A stretch of 64,000 bases of DNA from Saccharomyces uvarum (Eukaryota; Ascomycota; Saccharomycetes; Saccharomycetales; Saccharomycetaceae), in the NCBI GenBank assembly GCA_947243795.1, contig OX365929.1, positions 1,116,001 to 1,180,000 on the forward strand. Reading direction: 5' to 3'. Below the pieces are notes generated by a model, which searched no databases, was not told where the DNA came from, and saw nothing but the letters and a program-made list of their open reading frames with translations. A program made the translations under genes and the position numbers. This document shows, piece by piece, positions 10,521 through 21,608 of the stretch. Numbering within the stretch: position 1 is the stretch's first letter; each line of letters opens with the position of its first letter.

Positions 10521-11260
10521 TTAAGTTCTCTTTTTGTAACGTCTGTCTCTTTGAGCAGAAACGTTGAGGACAGATAATGGCAACTTCAAACCCAAAGATT
10601 TGACCAAATCAGAGGTTTGGTTGTCAACGTTCAAAACACCGTTAGAACGAGACAAGTCCAAAGCAGAGACTTCTGGGACGTATTGATCCTTTCTTTCTCT
10701 TTCTTCTTCTTGCAATTTGAAAGAGATACCTCTAACTGGACCCTTTTGGATTCTCTTCATCAAATGGGTAGTGTAACCAGCAATCTTGTTTCTTAATCTC
10801 TTGGATTGGATAGTGGCGATTTCATCACAAAGTCTCTTGTTGGTTTGGAAATCCATGGTCAACTTTGGATAGTAACGTTCAATCAAAGCCTTGGAAGCAC
10901 GCTTGACGGTCTTGGTTCTAACTCTACCCTGTGGAAATACTTATAATCAAAGATTATAACATAAGTTAGTAAAATGCTCTTAATTTAACATTTATGGATA
11001 AAACGGAAAGCATCATTAGAACGCAATTGGATAATTTGATAAAACAGTGGTCTTTAGTATCTCCCTCATAAATCCTCCTTGAAACCCATCGTAATTAATG
11101 TTTCACAGCCTTCTCATATCTTTATATAAAATACATTCTACTGGTTCTCTTGTTTCCACTGATTTTCTGTTTTATTCGATAAATTCTGCCCTCAGGTCAT
11201 GTTTTCGATGTCATATCCATCACGTTTGGTGCTCCATTAACATTTCTTGGTACGTACCAT
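10521..11260 (-). CDS. RPS17B: 40S ribosomal protein eS17 (one intron)
   Basis: Spliced as exon 1 at 11258-11260 (the ATG alone) and exon 2 at 10521-10928, giving 136 residues starting [18 protein letters not shown]. The 329-bp intron (10929-11257) has donor GTACGT, branch point TACTAAC (plus-strand GTTAGTA at 10965-10971) and acceptor CAG. An ATG-only first exon is the known structure of the yeast RPS17 genes. The product is a structural protein of the small subunit head. Codon use is strongly biased, as expected for high expression. The promoter carries paired Rap1-like sites at 11551-11588. Confidence 0.97.
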
Positions 11261-11771
11261 TTTTTATTTATTTGTCTGTCTTTATCTATTTTTAAGCTAT
11301 CCTAGGTTGAAGGAAGTCAAGCTAAATCAGTAATACGAAAATACGTATTTACTTAAAGTTTACCCTTAACAGAACTACTAACACGAGCAAGGTAAAGGCC
11401 CTGGGAGAGGCCCCCGAACCGCGGCCTGAACCTTCTCTCTCATCTCTATTGCTATGGGCAGCGCGAATAATTCAGTTTAATGCGCGTTCTCGACTAAAGT
11501 TTCAAAAAGCTAGAAAAAGTTGTCGGGAATATTAAAAAATATTTTTGGAGTGTGTATGGGTCTAAAGAAATAGTTGATGTATGGGGGTTGCAGGAAGTTT
11601 TTCATTTCGTTGATTCTTCCAGAAGTTTAAAATAACAGTGAAATAAACACGACTGGGAGGAAATGTTAGAGTCGCGATGGTAGCTTGAAAAAGGTCACGC
11701 ATAAGGCCCTTTGGAAACAATTCCATTTTCAGTAAGGTTTCCAACTTTTATACATACATTCGGTGAAGAGG
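11261..11771. other. Divergent promoter region RPS17B / ADA2
   Basis: 511 bp between start codons. It contains the RPS17B 5' leader side, a GC-rich patch near 11399-11430 and the Rap1-like pair described separately. ADA2 may share this region. Confidence 0.6.
11551..11588 (-). promoter_or_regulatory. Paired Rap1-like sites (RPS17B promoter)
   Basis: Minus strand reads AGACCCATACACA (11551-11563) and ACCCCCATACATC (11576-11588). Each is one mismatch or so from ACACCCAYACAYY. The tandem spacing and position about 290-330 bp upstream of the RPS17B ATG are typical of ribosomal protein gene promoters. Confidence 0.7.
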
Positions 11772-13076
11772 ATGTCTAACAAATTCCACTGTGATGTTTG
11801 TTCAGCTGATTGCACGAACAGAGTAAGAGTGTCATGTGCTATTTGCCCGGAATACGACTTATGCGTGCCCTGCTATTCACAAGGCTCATATACAGGGAAC
11901 CATCGCCCTTACCACGATTATAGAATAATAGAGACAAATTCATATCCTATTCTTTGCCCTGATTGGGGTGCTGATGAAGAACTGCAATTGATCAAGGGAG
12001 CACAGACTTTAGGACTCGGCAATTGGCAAGATATCGCTGAGCATATAGGTAGCAGGGACAAGGAAGAAGTTAAAGAGCATTACCTGAAGTATTATCTGGA
12101 AAGTAGTTACTACCCTATACCTGATATTACTCAAAACATACACGTACCGCAAGACGAATTTTTAGAACAACGGAGACATAGAATTGAATCATTCAGAGAA
12201 AGGCCGCTAGAACCTCCTAGGAAGCCTATGGCATCTGTTCCAAGCTGTCACGAAGTTCAAGGTTTCATGCCTGGTAGATTGGAGTTTGAAACTGAGTTTG
12301 AGAACGAAGCAGAGGGACCAGTCAAGGATATGGTTTTTGAACCCGATGATCAACCTTTGGATATTGAACTAAAGTTTGCCATTTTGGACATTTATAATTC
12401 AAGATTGTCAACAAGAGCAGAAAAGAAAAGGTTATTGTTTGATAACCATTTGATGGATTACAGAAAACTGCAAGCCATTGATAAAAAAAGAAGTAAAGAA
12501 GCTAAAGAATTGTACAACCGAATCAAACCGTTTGCTCGTGTTATGGCTGCACAGGATTTTGAAGAATTTAGTAAGGATATACTAGAAGAGCTACAATGCA
12601 GGACAAGGATACAGCAATTACAAGAATGGAGGAGCAATGGTTTAACGACGTTAGAAGCAGGCCTTAAATACGATCGAGATAAGCAAGCAAGAATTAGTAC
12701 GTACGAGAAATTCGGCTCTTCTACGGCAGCATCATTAAATGAGGGCAATAGTCGTTATAGATCGAATTCCGCGCATAGGTCCAATGCAGAATATTCTCAG
12801 AACTATAGCGAAAATGGTGGCAGGAAAAAAAACATGACTATAAGTGACATTCAGCATGCATCTGACTATGCATTGTTGTCCAATGACGAACAGCAACTGT
12901 GTATACAGCTCAAAATTTTACCAAAACCATACCTTGTAATAAAAGAAGTCGTGTTCAGGGAGTTATTAAAGACTGGCGGCAACTTAAGCAAAAGCGCATG
13001 TAGGGAACTACTGAACATAGATGCCATTAAAGCAAATAGAATATACGATTTTTTTCAAAGTCAAAACTGGATGTAA
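11772..13076 (+). CDS. ADA2: Ada2, adaptor subunit of SAGA/ADA histone acetyltransferase
   Basis: 434 residues, the same length as S. cerevisiae Ada2. The open frame extends 9 bp further up but begins with GTG, so the first ATG (11772, MSNKFHCDVC) is used. It has an N-terminal ZZ zinc finger (Cys pairs at residues 7/10, 22/25, 31/34 plus His), a SANT domain at about 62-115 (WGADEELQLIKGAQTLGLGNW) and a C-terminal SWIRM domain at about 350-434. Ada2 binds and activates the acetyltransferase Gcn5 together with Ada3. Ends just before a T-rich tract; convergent with UTP6. Confidence 0.98.
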   Translation: MSNKFHCDVCSADCTNRVRVSCAICPEYDLCVPCYSQGSYTGNHRPYHDYRIIETNSYPILCPDWGADEELQLIKGAQTLGLGNWQDIAEHIGSRDKEEVKEHYLKYYLESSYYPIPDITQNIHVPQDEFLEQRRHRIESFRERPLEPPRKPMASVPSCHEVQGFMPGRLEFETEFENEAEGPVKDMVFEPDDQPLDIELKFAILDIYNSRLSTRAEKKRLLFDNHLMDYRKLQAIDKKRSKEAKELYNRIKPFARVMAAQDFEEFSKDILEELQCRTRIQQLQEWRSNGLTTLEAGLKYDRDKQARISTYEKFGSSTAASLNEGNSRYRSNSAHRSNAEYSQNYSENGGRKKNMTISDIQHASDYALLSNDEQQLCIQLKILPKPYLVIKEVVFRELLKTGGNLSKSACRELLNIDAIKANRIYDFFQSQNWM

Positions 13077-13246
13077 CAAGAAACGAAGAAAGCAGTTGTA
13101 ATCATCACTGAAATCAAAAAGGCTTTTTTGTTTTGAACTTTATATACTATACAGCCGTCCCTTCCTTTTTTTTTTTTTCGTTGTATTATTAAAAGAATAA
13201 CATTTGTTTGATTTGTGTTAGCATTTATAAGTCTACACTATTTTAT

Positions 13247-14569
13247 TTAAAGTTTTTTGACAATCAAGTCTAGGATTTTGTATCGAGGATCGTCTTCCGC
13301 ATTCATCTTTTTCAAGTAGTTGTCTTGTAAATAGGTAGAGTACTGGCTCTTCAATGATTTGATTAGCGAACTATCCAATCTCGATACGTATGCAAAATGT
13401 TTTTTAACAGACAACTGCAATTGGTCAATATCAAGCTCGTCAACTGGCATGTATCTGATATTTAAAGTGGTATCAATCAGTACTGTTTTCAAATACAACT
13501 CTGGTAAATCCTTACGGAGTGAAAGATCGTACATATCGTTTTTCCAAAATTGCAGAATGTGATTGATAAGATGATCTCTCTCTAAATCTGGGAATTCATC
13601 AAATAATTGGATGTATTTTATTGATTGATCAAACAAGTAACCCAACGCCTCTTTGTTCAATTCAGAATTCATCTTAGAGTCCGAAATGGCATAATAGCCC
13701 TTATGCTTGTTAATGTAATGTTTACCTAATGTTTTCATACACACATCAAAAATGGTCAATGCAATATCTCCACGTAGTGCCGGGTTAGTCTCTGCATTAC
13801 CTAACACGTTTATATCTGCTTCAGGCAGTTCATTCAATTTATCCTTCATAGAATCGCCTGTCGATGGAACTTGAACGTGAGATTTCTCCTCATCATTGGT
13901 CTCAGTATTCTTCTGTTCGTTTAGCATATCTAGTTCTTGTTCTCTTTCATTGATCAAACCCATCACTTTTCTTCTGTTAATCAACTTAGTGATGAAATTC
14001 AATTCGAACTTTATATATTCGTACCATAGTTTAGGTATATCAGGATTAAACTTCAACCCATTTTGGAAGATGTTTCTACAACTTTTGAAATTAGCGTGAA
14101 CTTCGTATTCGTACTTGGCACAACTAATCCATATATCCACATTAGTTGGATGTAATTTCAATAACTGGTTATAAATGTTGTGAATCTTCTTATATGATGT
14201 TTGGTTACCTCTAGCCTTCATGTAGTTCAAATACATGGCCCAGAACTTCAAATCTTGTGGAAATTTGTTCGTTCCCCTTTGATAAATAAAACCTATTCTT
14301 TGTTGAATGGACCAGTCAGATAAACTGTTGGTCTTTTTAGCCTGCAAGATTCTCTTACACCTCTTGGCACGTAGCTTGTTGACATTGGTCTCATAATCAA
14401 TGTATTTTACGTAGTCGTTGATACTGGAACCTCTAGAGTTTAGCCTATGTTCAAAATCAGTTCTTTTTTTCATGATTAAGGAAACCTCATTCTTGGTGAA
14501 AAGTCCCTTTTCCACCAGGTCATCCATTTCGGGAATACATTGTTCCAAATAGTATCTGGTCTTCGACAT
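13247..14569 (-). CDS. UTP6: Utp6, U3 snoRNP / SSU processome subunit
   Basis: 440 residues, same length as the S. cerevisiae protein. Nucleolar protein of the UTP-B subcomplex, needed for early cleavages of pre-18S rRNA. HAT (half-a-TPR) repeats are visible as W-x-x-Y/F spaced helices, for example [14 protein letters not shown] and [20 protein letters not shown]. The ATG at 14567-14569 starts [22 protein letters not shown], the conserved Utp6 N-terminus. PAC and RRPE elements lie about 100-130 bp upstream, so it looks part of the ribosome-biogenesis regulon. Confidence 0.97.
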   Translation of the reverse strand: MSKTRYYLEQCIPEMDDLVEKGLFTKNEVSLIMKKRTDFEHRLNSRGSSINDYVKYIDYETNVNKLRAKRCKRILQAKKTNSLSDWSIQQRIGFIYQRGTNKFPQDLKFWAMYLNYMKARGNQTSYKKIHNIYNQLLKLHPTNVDIWISCAKYEYEVHANFKSCRNIFQNGLKFNPDIPKLWYEYIKFELNFITKLINRRKVMGLINEREQELDMLNEQKNTETNDEEKSHVQVPSTGDSMKDKLNELPEADINVLGNAETNPALRGDIALTIFDVCMKTLGKHYINKHKGYYAISDSKMNSELNKEALGYLFDQSIKYIQLFDEFPDLERDHLINHILQFWKNDMYDLSLRKDLPELYLKTVLIDTTLNIRYMPVDELDIDQLQLSVKKHFAYVSRLDSSLIKSLKSQYSTYLQDNYLKKMNAEDDPRYKILDLIVKKL

Positions 14570-14667
14570 TATTGTGGTATTTGGTTCGTTTTCCTATAGC
14601 TTCAACTGCTGGTACTTACCACTTAGATGTGCTATATACTCTTATTCATAGCGATCTTGATTTCTAG

Positions 14668-14699
14668 CTCATCGCCCAAATCTTTTTCGAAAATTTTCA
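14668..14699 (-). promoter_or_regulatory. PAC and RRPE elements of the UTP6 promoter
   Basis: CTCATCGC at 14668-14675 (PAC, minus-strand GCGATGAG) and GAAAATTTTCA at 14689-14699 (RRPE-like). The pair within 130 bp of the ATG is the hallmark of ribosome-biogenesis genes, bound by Dot6/Tod6 and Stb3 in S. cerevisiae. Confidence 0.8.
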
Positions 14700-15256
14700 A
14701 GGATACCCGGACATCAAACGCGCGGATTTCACACTATTACCAGTACAGTCAATCATTAAGAGCATGGCAAAACCAGAAACGTGGATCTAGCTTTTTCGAC
14801 CATTATATTCCGCAACATTCATAATTAAACAGCTCCAAATGAACGAAAGCTTCTCAGGGTTTAGCGGAAAGTCTTCATAACTTGCGAACATGTTAAACTA
14901 ATTTTTTATCCTTTTACTAACATCAACGCTACTCTGAACTTGTATCTAGACATGCGCACAGAAGCAGTTTCAAATCAAAATTCGCACATCGTGTGAGCGC
15001 TCTTGACCTTTTGAAATAAAAGGCAATTGCCATATAAGTACGCAAAGACCTCGAATCTGACTTAAAGAAAGTATTTCCTAGGGGAGCAAATGAATGTCTA
15101 TCGACTGTCCCTCTGATTGGGTTTGATGTTTTCCAAAGAATTAGCATCCTTTTTCTCAGTGCAATTCTGAAACTGACACAACGTTCACTCTTGCGCAAGC
15201 TCTTGTTTTGAAATGTCGGCAGCAGCGGAAATTCCGGATAGCCGCCGAGACGTTTA

Positions 15257-15285
15257 ACATCCGTACGTTTTTCCACCCGTACAGT
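15257..15285 (+). promoter_or_regulatory. Paired Rap1-like sites (RPS18A promoter)
   Basis: ACATCCGTACGTT at 15257-15269 and CCACCCGTACAGT at 15273-15285 resemble the RPG-box forms of the Rap1 site. They lie about 285-315 bp upstream of the RPS18A ATG. Confidence 0.7.
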
Positions 15286-15569
15286 ATGTTTGAAATTTTC
15301 AGAATCCGCTTTTTCTTTCAGATGATGGTTTTTCCCGGGAAAAGCGTAGGTTGCGGGCAGTTGCGGTTTCTGAAGACATCCTTTCCGGCCTATGTGTGCG
15401 TCCCTGTATCTCGGCCGGGAAAGTGTGTGTCGTCCAGCCAGCTCAGACCCATCTAGTCATTCGACCACTAATAATAGCAAAATTGGGGCTAATTAAAGAC
15501 ACCTACAAGTTAGACGTTCTACACTAAAGGTTGAGATACAAGTGAACGTATACACAAGAGCGGGTAAAG

Positions 15570-16444
15570 ATGTCTTTAATTGTCCAAGAACAAGGTTCCT
15601 TCCAACACATTTTACGGTATGTTTGAAATAGAGATGAATTATGGCAAAATCAAATGAGAGCTTGACGATATGACAGGCAGAAGAGAATAGTCAACCACTG
15701 TTGTGCACTGAGACAAATATTGGCTAATGGACTAGAACTAATTTGACGACAGTGGCCTCCGGAGTCCGTTAGAAAGCTATAATGGTACTCGATGAACAAT
15801 TACAACTGTAACACCAAAACTAAGCATTTATAATTTCAAGAATAGTGGAATTGGAGAGGGAAGAGTTAATGAATACGAAAACGGCCCAAAACAAATCAGC
15901 TATTAGAAAAGAAATGTCCTGACTTTCACATAAGAAACCACATTTTCCTATTTGTATCAGTCTGAATTCAGCCACCACAATTACATGTTTTCCTTTACTA
16001 ACGTTAATTAATGAATTTGGTTTCCCACCTAAATTTACTTTTTTATACAGTTTGTTGAACACTAACGTTGACGGTAACATCAAGATCGTTTACGCCTTGA
16101 CTACCATCAAGGGTGTTGGTCGTCGTTACTCCAACTTGGTCTGTAAGAAGGCCGATGTTGATTTACAAAAGAGAGCTGGTGAATTGACCCAAGAAGAATT
16201 GGAAAGAATTGTCCAAATCATGCAAAACCCAACTCACTACAAAATCCCAGCTTGGTTCTTGAACCGTCAAAACGACATTACTGACGGTAAGGACTACCAC
16301 ACTTTGGCCAACAACGTCGAATCTAAGTTGAGAGACGATTTGGAAAGATTAAAGAAGATCAGAGCTCACCGTGGTGTCAGACACTTCTGGGGTTTACGTG
16401 TTAGAGGTCAACACACCAAGACCACTGGTAGAAGAAGAACTTAA
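15570..16444 (+). CDS. RPS18A: 40S ribosomal protein uS13 (one intron)
   Basis: Exon 1 at 15570-15616 (47 nt) and exon 2 at 16051-16444 give 146 residues, [16 protein letters not shown] then LLNTNVDGN. The 434-bp intron has donor GTATGT, branch point TACTAAC at 15996-16002 and acceptor ATACAG. Exon lengths equal those of S. cerevisiae RPS18A. uS13 sits in the small-subunit head and contacts P-site tRNA and the intersubunit bridge; the helix-two-turn-helix and basic C-terminus (TKTTGRRRT) are present. Codon bias is strong. Only the exon 2 part is open without splicing. Confidence 0.98.
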
Positions 16445-16740
16445 GCTGATAAGATTATCCAATTTTAATCTTTTTTGTACAAGTACATATATTTACATAG
16501 CACTTCCTAATTAACTTTTCTTTAGAAAAACTAAAGCGAAGAAAATTAATTCTGTGACGATAACTTCACCTTCCTGACATTAAAAGTTTCAAAAGAGAAA
16601 CGAACCCTGGAAAGAATATAATATTACATCTACTTGTATATGATACTACGATTTCAAGGCGGGACAAACAACCTTTTAAATGCAGATGTTTTGTGTAGAC
16701 CCGGTAAATATATATGCCCCAAATCGGCCACCAAAAAAAG

Positions 16741-17811
16741 TTAGTTTTCAAAAGAGTTCATGTCAATCTTTCCTAGCGGTACTCTTTCATATGCATTGAA
16801 CTTTAAATGATTTTCTTTTTTTTCAGGGCTGCTAATTGGTTCGTTGTGATCGGTGTTTGTTAGTGTTCTTCTAGCAACCACAGGTTTGCCATGGAACTTC
16901 AATTGTCTGCCCGGTTTACAAGGCGTTATATGATCGTCTTTGAAAATCGATGTAGAGATGTTTGGAGACGAGGTCTTTAATAGCTCCGCAGTGATGGTCT
17001 TGCTCGAGCATGTTGGGGTGGAAGTAATCTCTAAGGTAGCATCTGTATATGATATCATAGAAATCGAATCGCTGGAGTGAATCTTGTAACGGCTTGCATT
17101 ACCATTGTTGTTTTTATGCTTCTTAGCAGCTTGCCTTTTGTTCTGGAACCATATTTGAACAGATTTTTCAGACATATTACATTGTTCGGACAACTCCGTT
17201 CTTTTGGTCTTATTAGGAGTGGGACATTCATCGAACGCAGTTTGTAGTATTCCTAACTCATGTGAAGACGTTCTTCTTCTTTTTCGACGAGCCAACCGAG
17301 CGTTATCGATCTTCGGTTCCTTCTTGGGAAACGTTTCTTGTGAATGTGTAATGAATGCAAATGATCTTTTTTTATCACCCTTTGCACGTGGCGTCAGGAT
17401 TGCCTTAGCAGCAGATAAAGGTGTGAGAATGTTAACTTTTCTATATGGATGCGTACCCTGGGCTGGCTGTACTTTGGTGGCGTTCTTAACTGTTGGGGTA
17501 AAGGGTGAATGAGAATGAGAACCCAGCTTGGATTTGGATAAAGGTGTCCTGGAAGTGGCCAAGCGTTGTGATAGGAAGCTCAGAGGCTGCGGGCTATTAC
17601 TGTTCGACCTTGCCTCATTACATGGGCTTTTACAAGCGCTTACGACCGGTCTTGGGAGGTGCACAGACGTAGCCAAGGGTGGGAGCCTGATAACACCTTG
17701 TTCATCACTGGGAAAGTTTGTGTTTGGTAGAACATGGATCTGGAAAGGCGAGCTAGAATTACTTGTAAGAATGGCCGGTAAAGAAGGAAGCATCGTATTT
17801 CTGCTTTCCAT
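16741..17811 (-). CDS. YHP1: Yhp1, homeodomain transcriptional repressor
   Basis: 356 residues (S. cerevisiae about 353). A homeodomain at about residues 173-232 carries the third-helix signature WFQNKR at 221-226, preceded by basic RRKRRR. Yhp1 and its paralogue Yox1 repress Mcm1-dependent early-cell-cycle genes (ECB elements) and restrict them to M/G1. The rest is Ser/Pro/Thr-rich and disordered. The divergent region with PPN1 has a GGCGCGCGTC patch at 18101-18110 that could hold an MBF-like core, which would suit G1/S expression; this is weak evidence. Confidence 0.96.
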   Translation of the reverse strand: MESRNTMLPSLPAILTSNSSSPFQIHVLPNTNFPSDEQGVIRLPPLATSVHLPRPVVSACKSPCNEARSNSNSPQPLSFLSQRLATSRTPLSKSKLGSHSHSPFTPTVKNATKVQPAQGTHPYRKVNILTPLSAAKAILTPRAKGDKKRSFAFITHSQETFPKKEPKIDNARLARRKRRRTSSHELGILQTAFDECPTPNKTKRTELSEQCNMSEKSVQIWFQNKRQAAKKHKNNNGNASRYKIHSSDSISMISYTDATLEITSTPTCSSKTITAELLKTSSPNISTSIFKDDHITPCKPGRQLKFHGKPVVARRTLTNTDHNEPISSPEKKENHLKFNAYERVPLGKIDMNSFEN

Positions 17812-18490
17812 ACTATAGAATGCTAACGTTTGTGTTGCTGTTGCTGTTTAATTGCTCTAGAAATTCGGGCAGCAGAGAGGAAGTACAAGATATCTTCTAC
17901 GTTGGCAGAGCCACCAGACACTCGCCATATATATATCTATATACATTCATCTGTGACTAAATTCAAACAAACAGACAATGGGTATACGAAGAATCCGTCT
18001 GAAATAGCTCATACCATTAACCCAATTCAGCATTGATATTAGAAATACGTACGTATCCCTGCGCCGAAACCGCGTTGGATGTTTACCATTCTGGGCTTTT
18101 GGCGCGCGTCATGTCCCAATCGGGACGTGGTTCCTTGCCACATCGGGAAGTATGATCTGCTGTTCCGTGCGGCGTTTTCTCTGGGCGTGCCGGACAGAAT
18201 GCGTGGCGGCTCTCTTTGCACGGGATGGCACGAATGTGGGCATTACCCGAAATAGAAGGACATATGTCTGGATTGGGACTCGGCACGTTTGAAGTTATAT
18301 TGCACTTTTTTAATTAGAAGATCCATGTGGGAGATCTAAAGGGTAAGGATACAACCCAGATAGAAAACAGCCTCAAGTAGTAGGTTCAAGTTTTTTTTGG
18401 TAGGGGTCAATTATTTATATAGGTTCTGTAACTCTTTGTCACCAGTTTTGCTTTTGGTAAGTGAGAGTAGAGCTAGTTAGCTGCTTTTCA
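17812..18490. other. Divergent promoter region YHP1 / PPN1
   Basis: 679 bp with no supported gene. It contains a Reb1-type TTACCCG at 18243-18249, a CACGTTT Pho4-like core at 18284-18290, and a GC-rich stretch at 18060-18250. The short frames on the minus strand at 18039-18286 look like products of the GC-rich composition. Confidence 0.6.
18243..18249 (+). promoter_or_regulatory. Reb1-type site TTACCCG
   Basis: Core Reb1 motif 241 bp upstream of the PPN1 ATG, in the YHP1/PPN1 divergent region. Reb1 commonly clears nucleosomes in such promoters. Confidence 0.5.
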
Positions 18491-20530
18491 ATGGTTGTAG
18501 TGGGTAAGAGTAGAGTGCACGATGTAAGCATGAGTAGGCCGCAAAGGAAATCGCTGATTGCTATTTTTTCAACCTGCGTTTTGGTGTTTCTCGTGTTTAT
18601 AATTGATGCTAGATTTCAATATATATCCTTTTTCCCCAAATCTTTGAGTGGTGGTGGTGAAGACAGGTCTTTTGAATCGTTGAAGGATGAGGAGTTTACA
18701 AGACTAGGCTTGACACCTAGTGAACCGATAATTATAAGGGATGCAAGATCAGGGAAGAATAAGAAATTACACGGCAGGTTCCTTCACATCACTGACATGC
18801 ACCCTGACCCTTACTATCTAGAAGGAACTTCCATAGATGACGTTTGCCATTCAGGTAAGCCTGACAAAAAGAACGATATTGCCCCAAAGTTTGGAAAAGC
18901 AATGTCTGGATGTGATTCTCCTGTCTTGTTGATGGAAGAAACTTTGAGATGGGTTAAAGAAAACTTGAGAGATAAGATCGATTTCGTTATTTGGAGTGGT
19001 GATAATGTCCGACATGATAATGACCGGAGGAATCCAAGAACAGAGGCACAAATTTTTGACATGAATGATATCGTCGCAGGGAAAATGACCGAAATATTCA
19101 GTGCTGGAAATGTAGAAGATCCAAGAGATTTCGATGTATCTGTAATTCCAAGTCTTGGTAACAACGATGTTTTCCCGCATAACATGTTTGCATTAGGACC
19201 TACTCTACAAACCAGGGAATATTATAGGCTCTGGAAGAATTTTGTTCCGCAAGAACAGCAAAGGATATTTGATAGAAGTGCCTCGTACTTGACGGAAGTC
19301 ATTCCGGGGAAGCTTGCTGTTTTGTCAATTAACACACTTTATCTATTCAAGGCCAATCCTCTAGTGGACAATTGTAATTCGAAGAAGCAGCCAGGTTACC
19401 AGCTCTTACTCTGGTTAGGCTATGTCTTAGAAGAACTAAGAAGTAGAGGAATGAAAGTATGGCTTAGTGGACATGTGCCTCCAATTGCAAAAAATTTCGA
19501 TCAATCTTGTTATGATAAGTTTACCCTATGGACTCACGAGTACAGAGACATAATTGTAGGAGGATTATATGGACATATGAATGTCGATCACTTCATTCCA
19601 GCAGATGGCAAAAAGGCAAGAAAATCTCTTTTCAAAAACTTGGAGCAATACAGTCGTATTCGAGAAGAAGGAGAGATTGCAGAGGAGGATTATGATGATG
19701 ATGAAACTGAGCTAAATAGAATTCTGGATCATGCTATGGCGGTAAAAGAAGTTTATCTAATGGGTGCTAAGCCATCTAATAAAGAGGCGTACATGGACAC
19801 CGTTCGTGATACATACTACCGTAAAGTATGGAATAAGCTGCAAAGAGTTGGTTCGGAAGATACCGAGAAGAGTGAAAACAAGGACAAGAAGAAGAAGGAC
19901 AAGAAGAAAAAGAAGAAGAAGAAGCCAATCACTAGAGAAGAGCTTATTGAGCGTTATTCTATCGTAAATATAGGTGGTTCTGTGATTCCAACTTTCAACC
20001 CTGCATTTAGAATCTGGGAATATAACATTACCGATATAGCAAATGAATCCGACTTCTGTATCTCAAATAATAAACCTTGGGATGAGTTTTTTGAATCACT
20101 AGACAAGATTATGGAAGAATCCTTATTGGAAGACGAAATGAACAGCAATAATTTTGACTCTAGAATTAGCAGCGAGAGGTCTGACAAAGAGAAAAAGCGA
20201 AAGAGTGGTGATAAAACAGTTCCAAATGAAATGCCGGATGAGTACGAACTAGGTCCCGCATATATACCGCAGCTGTTCACCCCAACACGTTTTGTTCAAT
20301 TTTATGCCGATTTGGAGAAGATCAATAAAGATTATTATAGCTCATTGAGTGAGTCTAAAGATGTTTTCAAGTATGAAGTAGAGTACACCTCGGATGAGAA
20401 GCCGTACTCGATGGATTCGTTAACAGTAGGAAGCTATTTGGATTTGGCAGGTAGGTTATATGAAGACAACCCTGCATGGGAACAATATGTTGAATGGTCA
20501 TTCGCGTCTTCTGGCTACAAAGATGATTGA
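18491..20530 (+). CDS. PPN1: Ppn1, vacuolar endopolyphosphatase
   Basis: 679 residues from the ATG at 18491 (MVVVGKSRVHDVSMSRPQ). The open frame runs 30 bp further up but only to a GTG, and the chosen start matches the S. cerevisiae N-terminus. Ppn1 cleaves inorganic polyphosphate in the vacuole. It is a type II membrane protein: one segment at about residues 25-42 (LIAIFSTCVLVFLVFIID). Calcineurin-type metallophosphatase motifs are present in order: D102-x-H104, GDN with D171, GNND with N224/D226, GH at H328 and GHMNVDH from H362. A lysine run (about 467-484) interrupts the C-terminal half, which may be processed by vacuolar proteases. Confidence 0.97.
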   Translation: MVVVGKSRVHDVSMSRPQRKSLIAIFSTCVLVFLVFIIDARFQYISFFPKSLSGGGEDRSFESLKDEEFTRLGLTPSEPIIIRDARSGKNKKLHGRFLHITDMHPDPYYLEGTSIDDVCHSGKPDKKNDIAPKFGKAMSGCDSPVLLMEETLRWVKENLRDKIDFVIWSGDNVRHDNDRRNPRTEAQIFDMNDIVAGKMTEIFSAGNVEDPRDFDVSVIPSLGNNDVFPHNMFALGPTLQTREYYRLWKNFVPQEQQRIFDRSASYLTEVIPGKLAVLSINTLYLFKANPLVDNCNSKKQPGYQLLLWLGYVLEELRSRGMKVWLSGHVPPIAKNFDQSCYDKFTLWTHEYRDIIVGGLYGHMNVDHFIPADGKKARKSLFKNLEQYSRIREEGEIAEEDYDDDETELNRILDHAMAVKEVYLMGAKPSNKEAYMDTVRDTYYRKVWNKLQRVGSEDTEKSENKDKKKKDKKKKKKKKPITREELIERYSIVNIGGSVIPTFNPAFRIWEYNITDIANESDFCISNNKPWDEFFESLDKIMEESLLEDEMNSNNFDSRISSERSDKEKKRKSGDKTVPNEMPDEYELGPAYIPQLFTPTRFVQFYADLEKINKDYYSSLSESKDVFKYEVEYTSDEKPYSMDSLTVGSYLDLAGRLYEDNPAWEQYVEWSFASSGYKDD

Positions 20531-20703
20531 GCGAAGAAGGTATATGAAAGGGCATAATCTTTTTCCATAACTGGATTTTTCTTTCTATAGTGCTTCTGTA
20601 AAGCAGTGAAGCTAAAAAAATATAAAGCATTTTTGTTATCGTATATAAGCGGATGTATCTTTATTTAATCAAGGGAGGCAAAAGGTTACCATATAAACTC
20701 TGA

Positions 20704-21294
20704 TTAGTTGTTCGTGCTTTCAAAATACTCTTTAGATTCTTTGACGTCTGGTTTGATGGTGGCAGCGCCCGGAGTCCAATTACATGGCAAGACCGTACCG
20801 TTCCTGTCCGTCCATTGGAAACCTTCAACCAGTCTCAAAGCTTCGTCAACATTTCTGCCAACGGATAGATCATTGATGGTGATGTGTCTAATAGCACCCT
20901 TTGGATCGATAATGAATAAACCTCTCAAGGCAATACCTTCTTCTTCAATTAGGACACCGTAGTCTCTGGACAAAGAATGGTTTGTGTCGGCTAGTAAAGG
21001 AACATTAACTGGTCCTAAACCACCGTCCTTCCTAGCAAGGTTGGTCCATGCCAGTAAGGAATATTCGGAGTCGGTGGAGGCAAATAGAACTTGGGCGCCT
21101 TGTTCCTCGAATTTCTTGGCGGCGTCGGAAAATGCGACAATCTCAGTTGGACAGACAAATGAAAAGGCTAATGGCACAAAGGCTAGAACAACATATTTGC
21201 CTTTGTATTGTTCCAAAGAGATTTCATCGAAGATACCGTCGACTACTGCTGTTTTCTTAAAAGCTGGGGCTTGTTTTTGAACTTGTGCTACCAT
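20704..21294 (-). CDS. TSA2: Tsa2, cytosolic 2-Cys peroxiredoxin
   Basis: 196 residues, exactly the family length. It reduces H2O2 and organic peroxides using thioredoxin. The peroxidatic cysteine is C48 in FVCPTE and the resolving cysteine is C171 in VLPCNWTPG. The preceding PLAFSF has Ser where most peroxiredoxins have Thr, an accepted catalytic substitution. It is the less abundant paralogue of TSA1. Candidate Yap1 sites upstream (21609-21794) suit its oxidative induction. Head-to-tail with GUK1. Confidence 0.96.
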   Translation of the reverse strand: MVAQVQKQAPAFKKTAVVDGIFDEISLEQYKGKYVVLAFVPLAFSFVCPTEIVAFSDAAKKFEEQGAQVLFASTDSEYSLLAWTNLARKDGGLGPVNVPLLADTNHSLSRDYGVLIEEEGIALRGLFIIDPKGAIRHITINDLSVGRNVDEALRLVEGFQWTDRNGTVLPCNWTPGAATIKPDVKESKEYFESTNN

Positions 21295-21499
21295 GCTTAC
21301 TTCTCGAATGTTTTTTTTTTAAATAAAGGTAATTTTCAGCAAAAGTGATATTCTTTCTTGCTTTTGATGATCTTTAGATATGTTTCGTATGAATACTCCT
21401 AGAAATAAACATGATGGTAACCAATTGAATATATTCCTGCGATGCCCGTGCCTTATATATATTAAGTTGGATTTTCTCGACCTTCGAACCTCGGCTTCT

Positions 21500-21506
21500 C
21501 GGGTAA
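21500..21506 (-). promoter_or_regulatory. Reb1-type site in the TSA2 promoter
   Basis: CGGGTAA on the plus strand (TTACCCG on minus), 206 bp upstream of the TSA2 ATG. Confidence 0.5.
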
Positions 21507-21608
21507 CGAAAGACTTTTCAGATGTGTAAGAGGAAAGACGGGTCTCGCCTCGCCTCTCCCTATACGATGTTATTTGTAAGACGGAGCCAACATCCAGGTA
21601 TGCGCTAA

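Larger units (their letters stand above)
14570..15569. other. 1-kb divergent region UTP6 / RPS18A
   Basis: No credible gene. The UTP6-proximal end has PAC/RRPE elements, and the RPS18A-proximal end has a Rap1-like pair and T-rich and GC-rich stretches (15330-15440). Frames here (14627-14824, 14929-15276, 15208-15456) are short and lack conserved features. Confidence 0.65.

Noticed and set aside
15562-15568. CGGGTAA (Reb1 core) just before the RPS18A ATG
   Set aside because: It falls in the 5' leader immediately before the start codon, so a binding role is unlikely.
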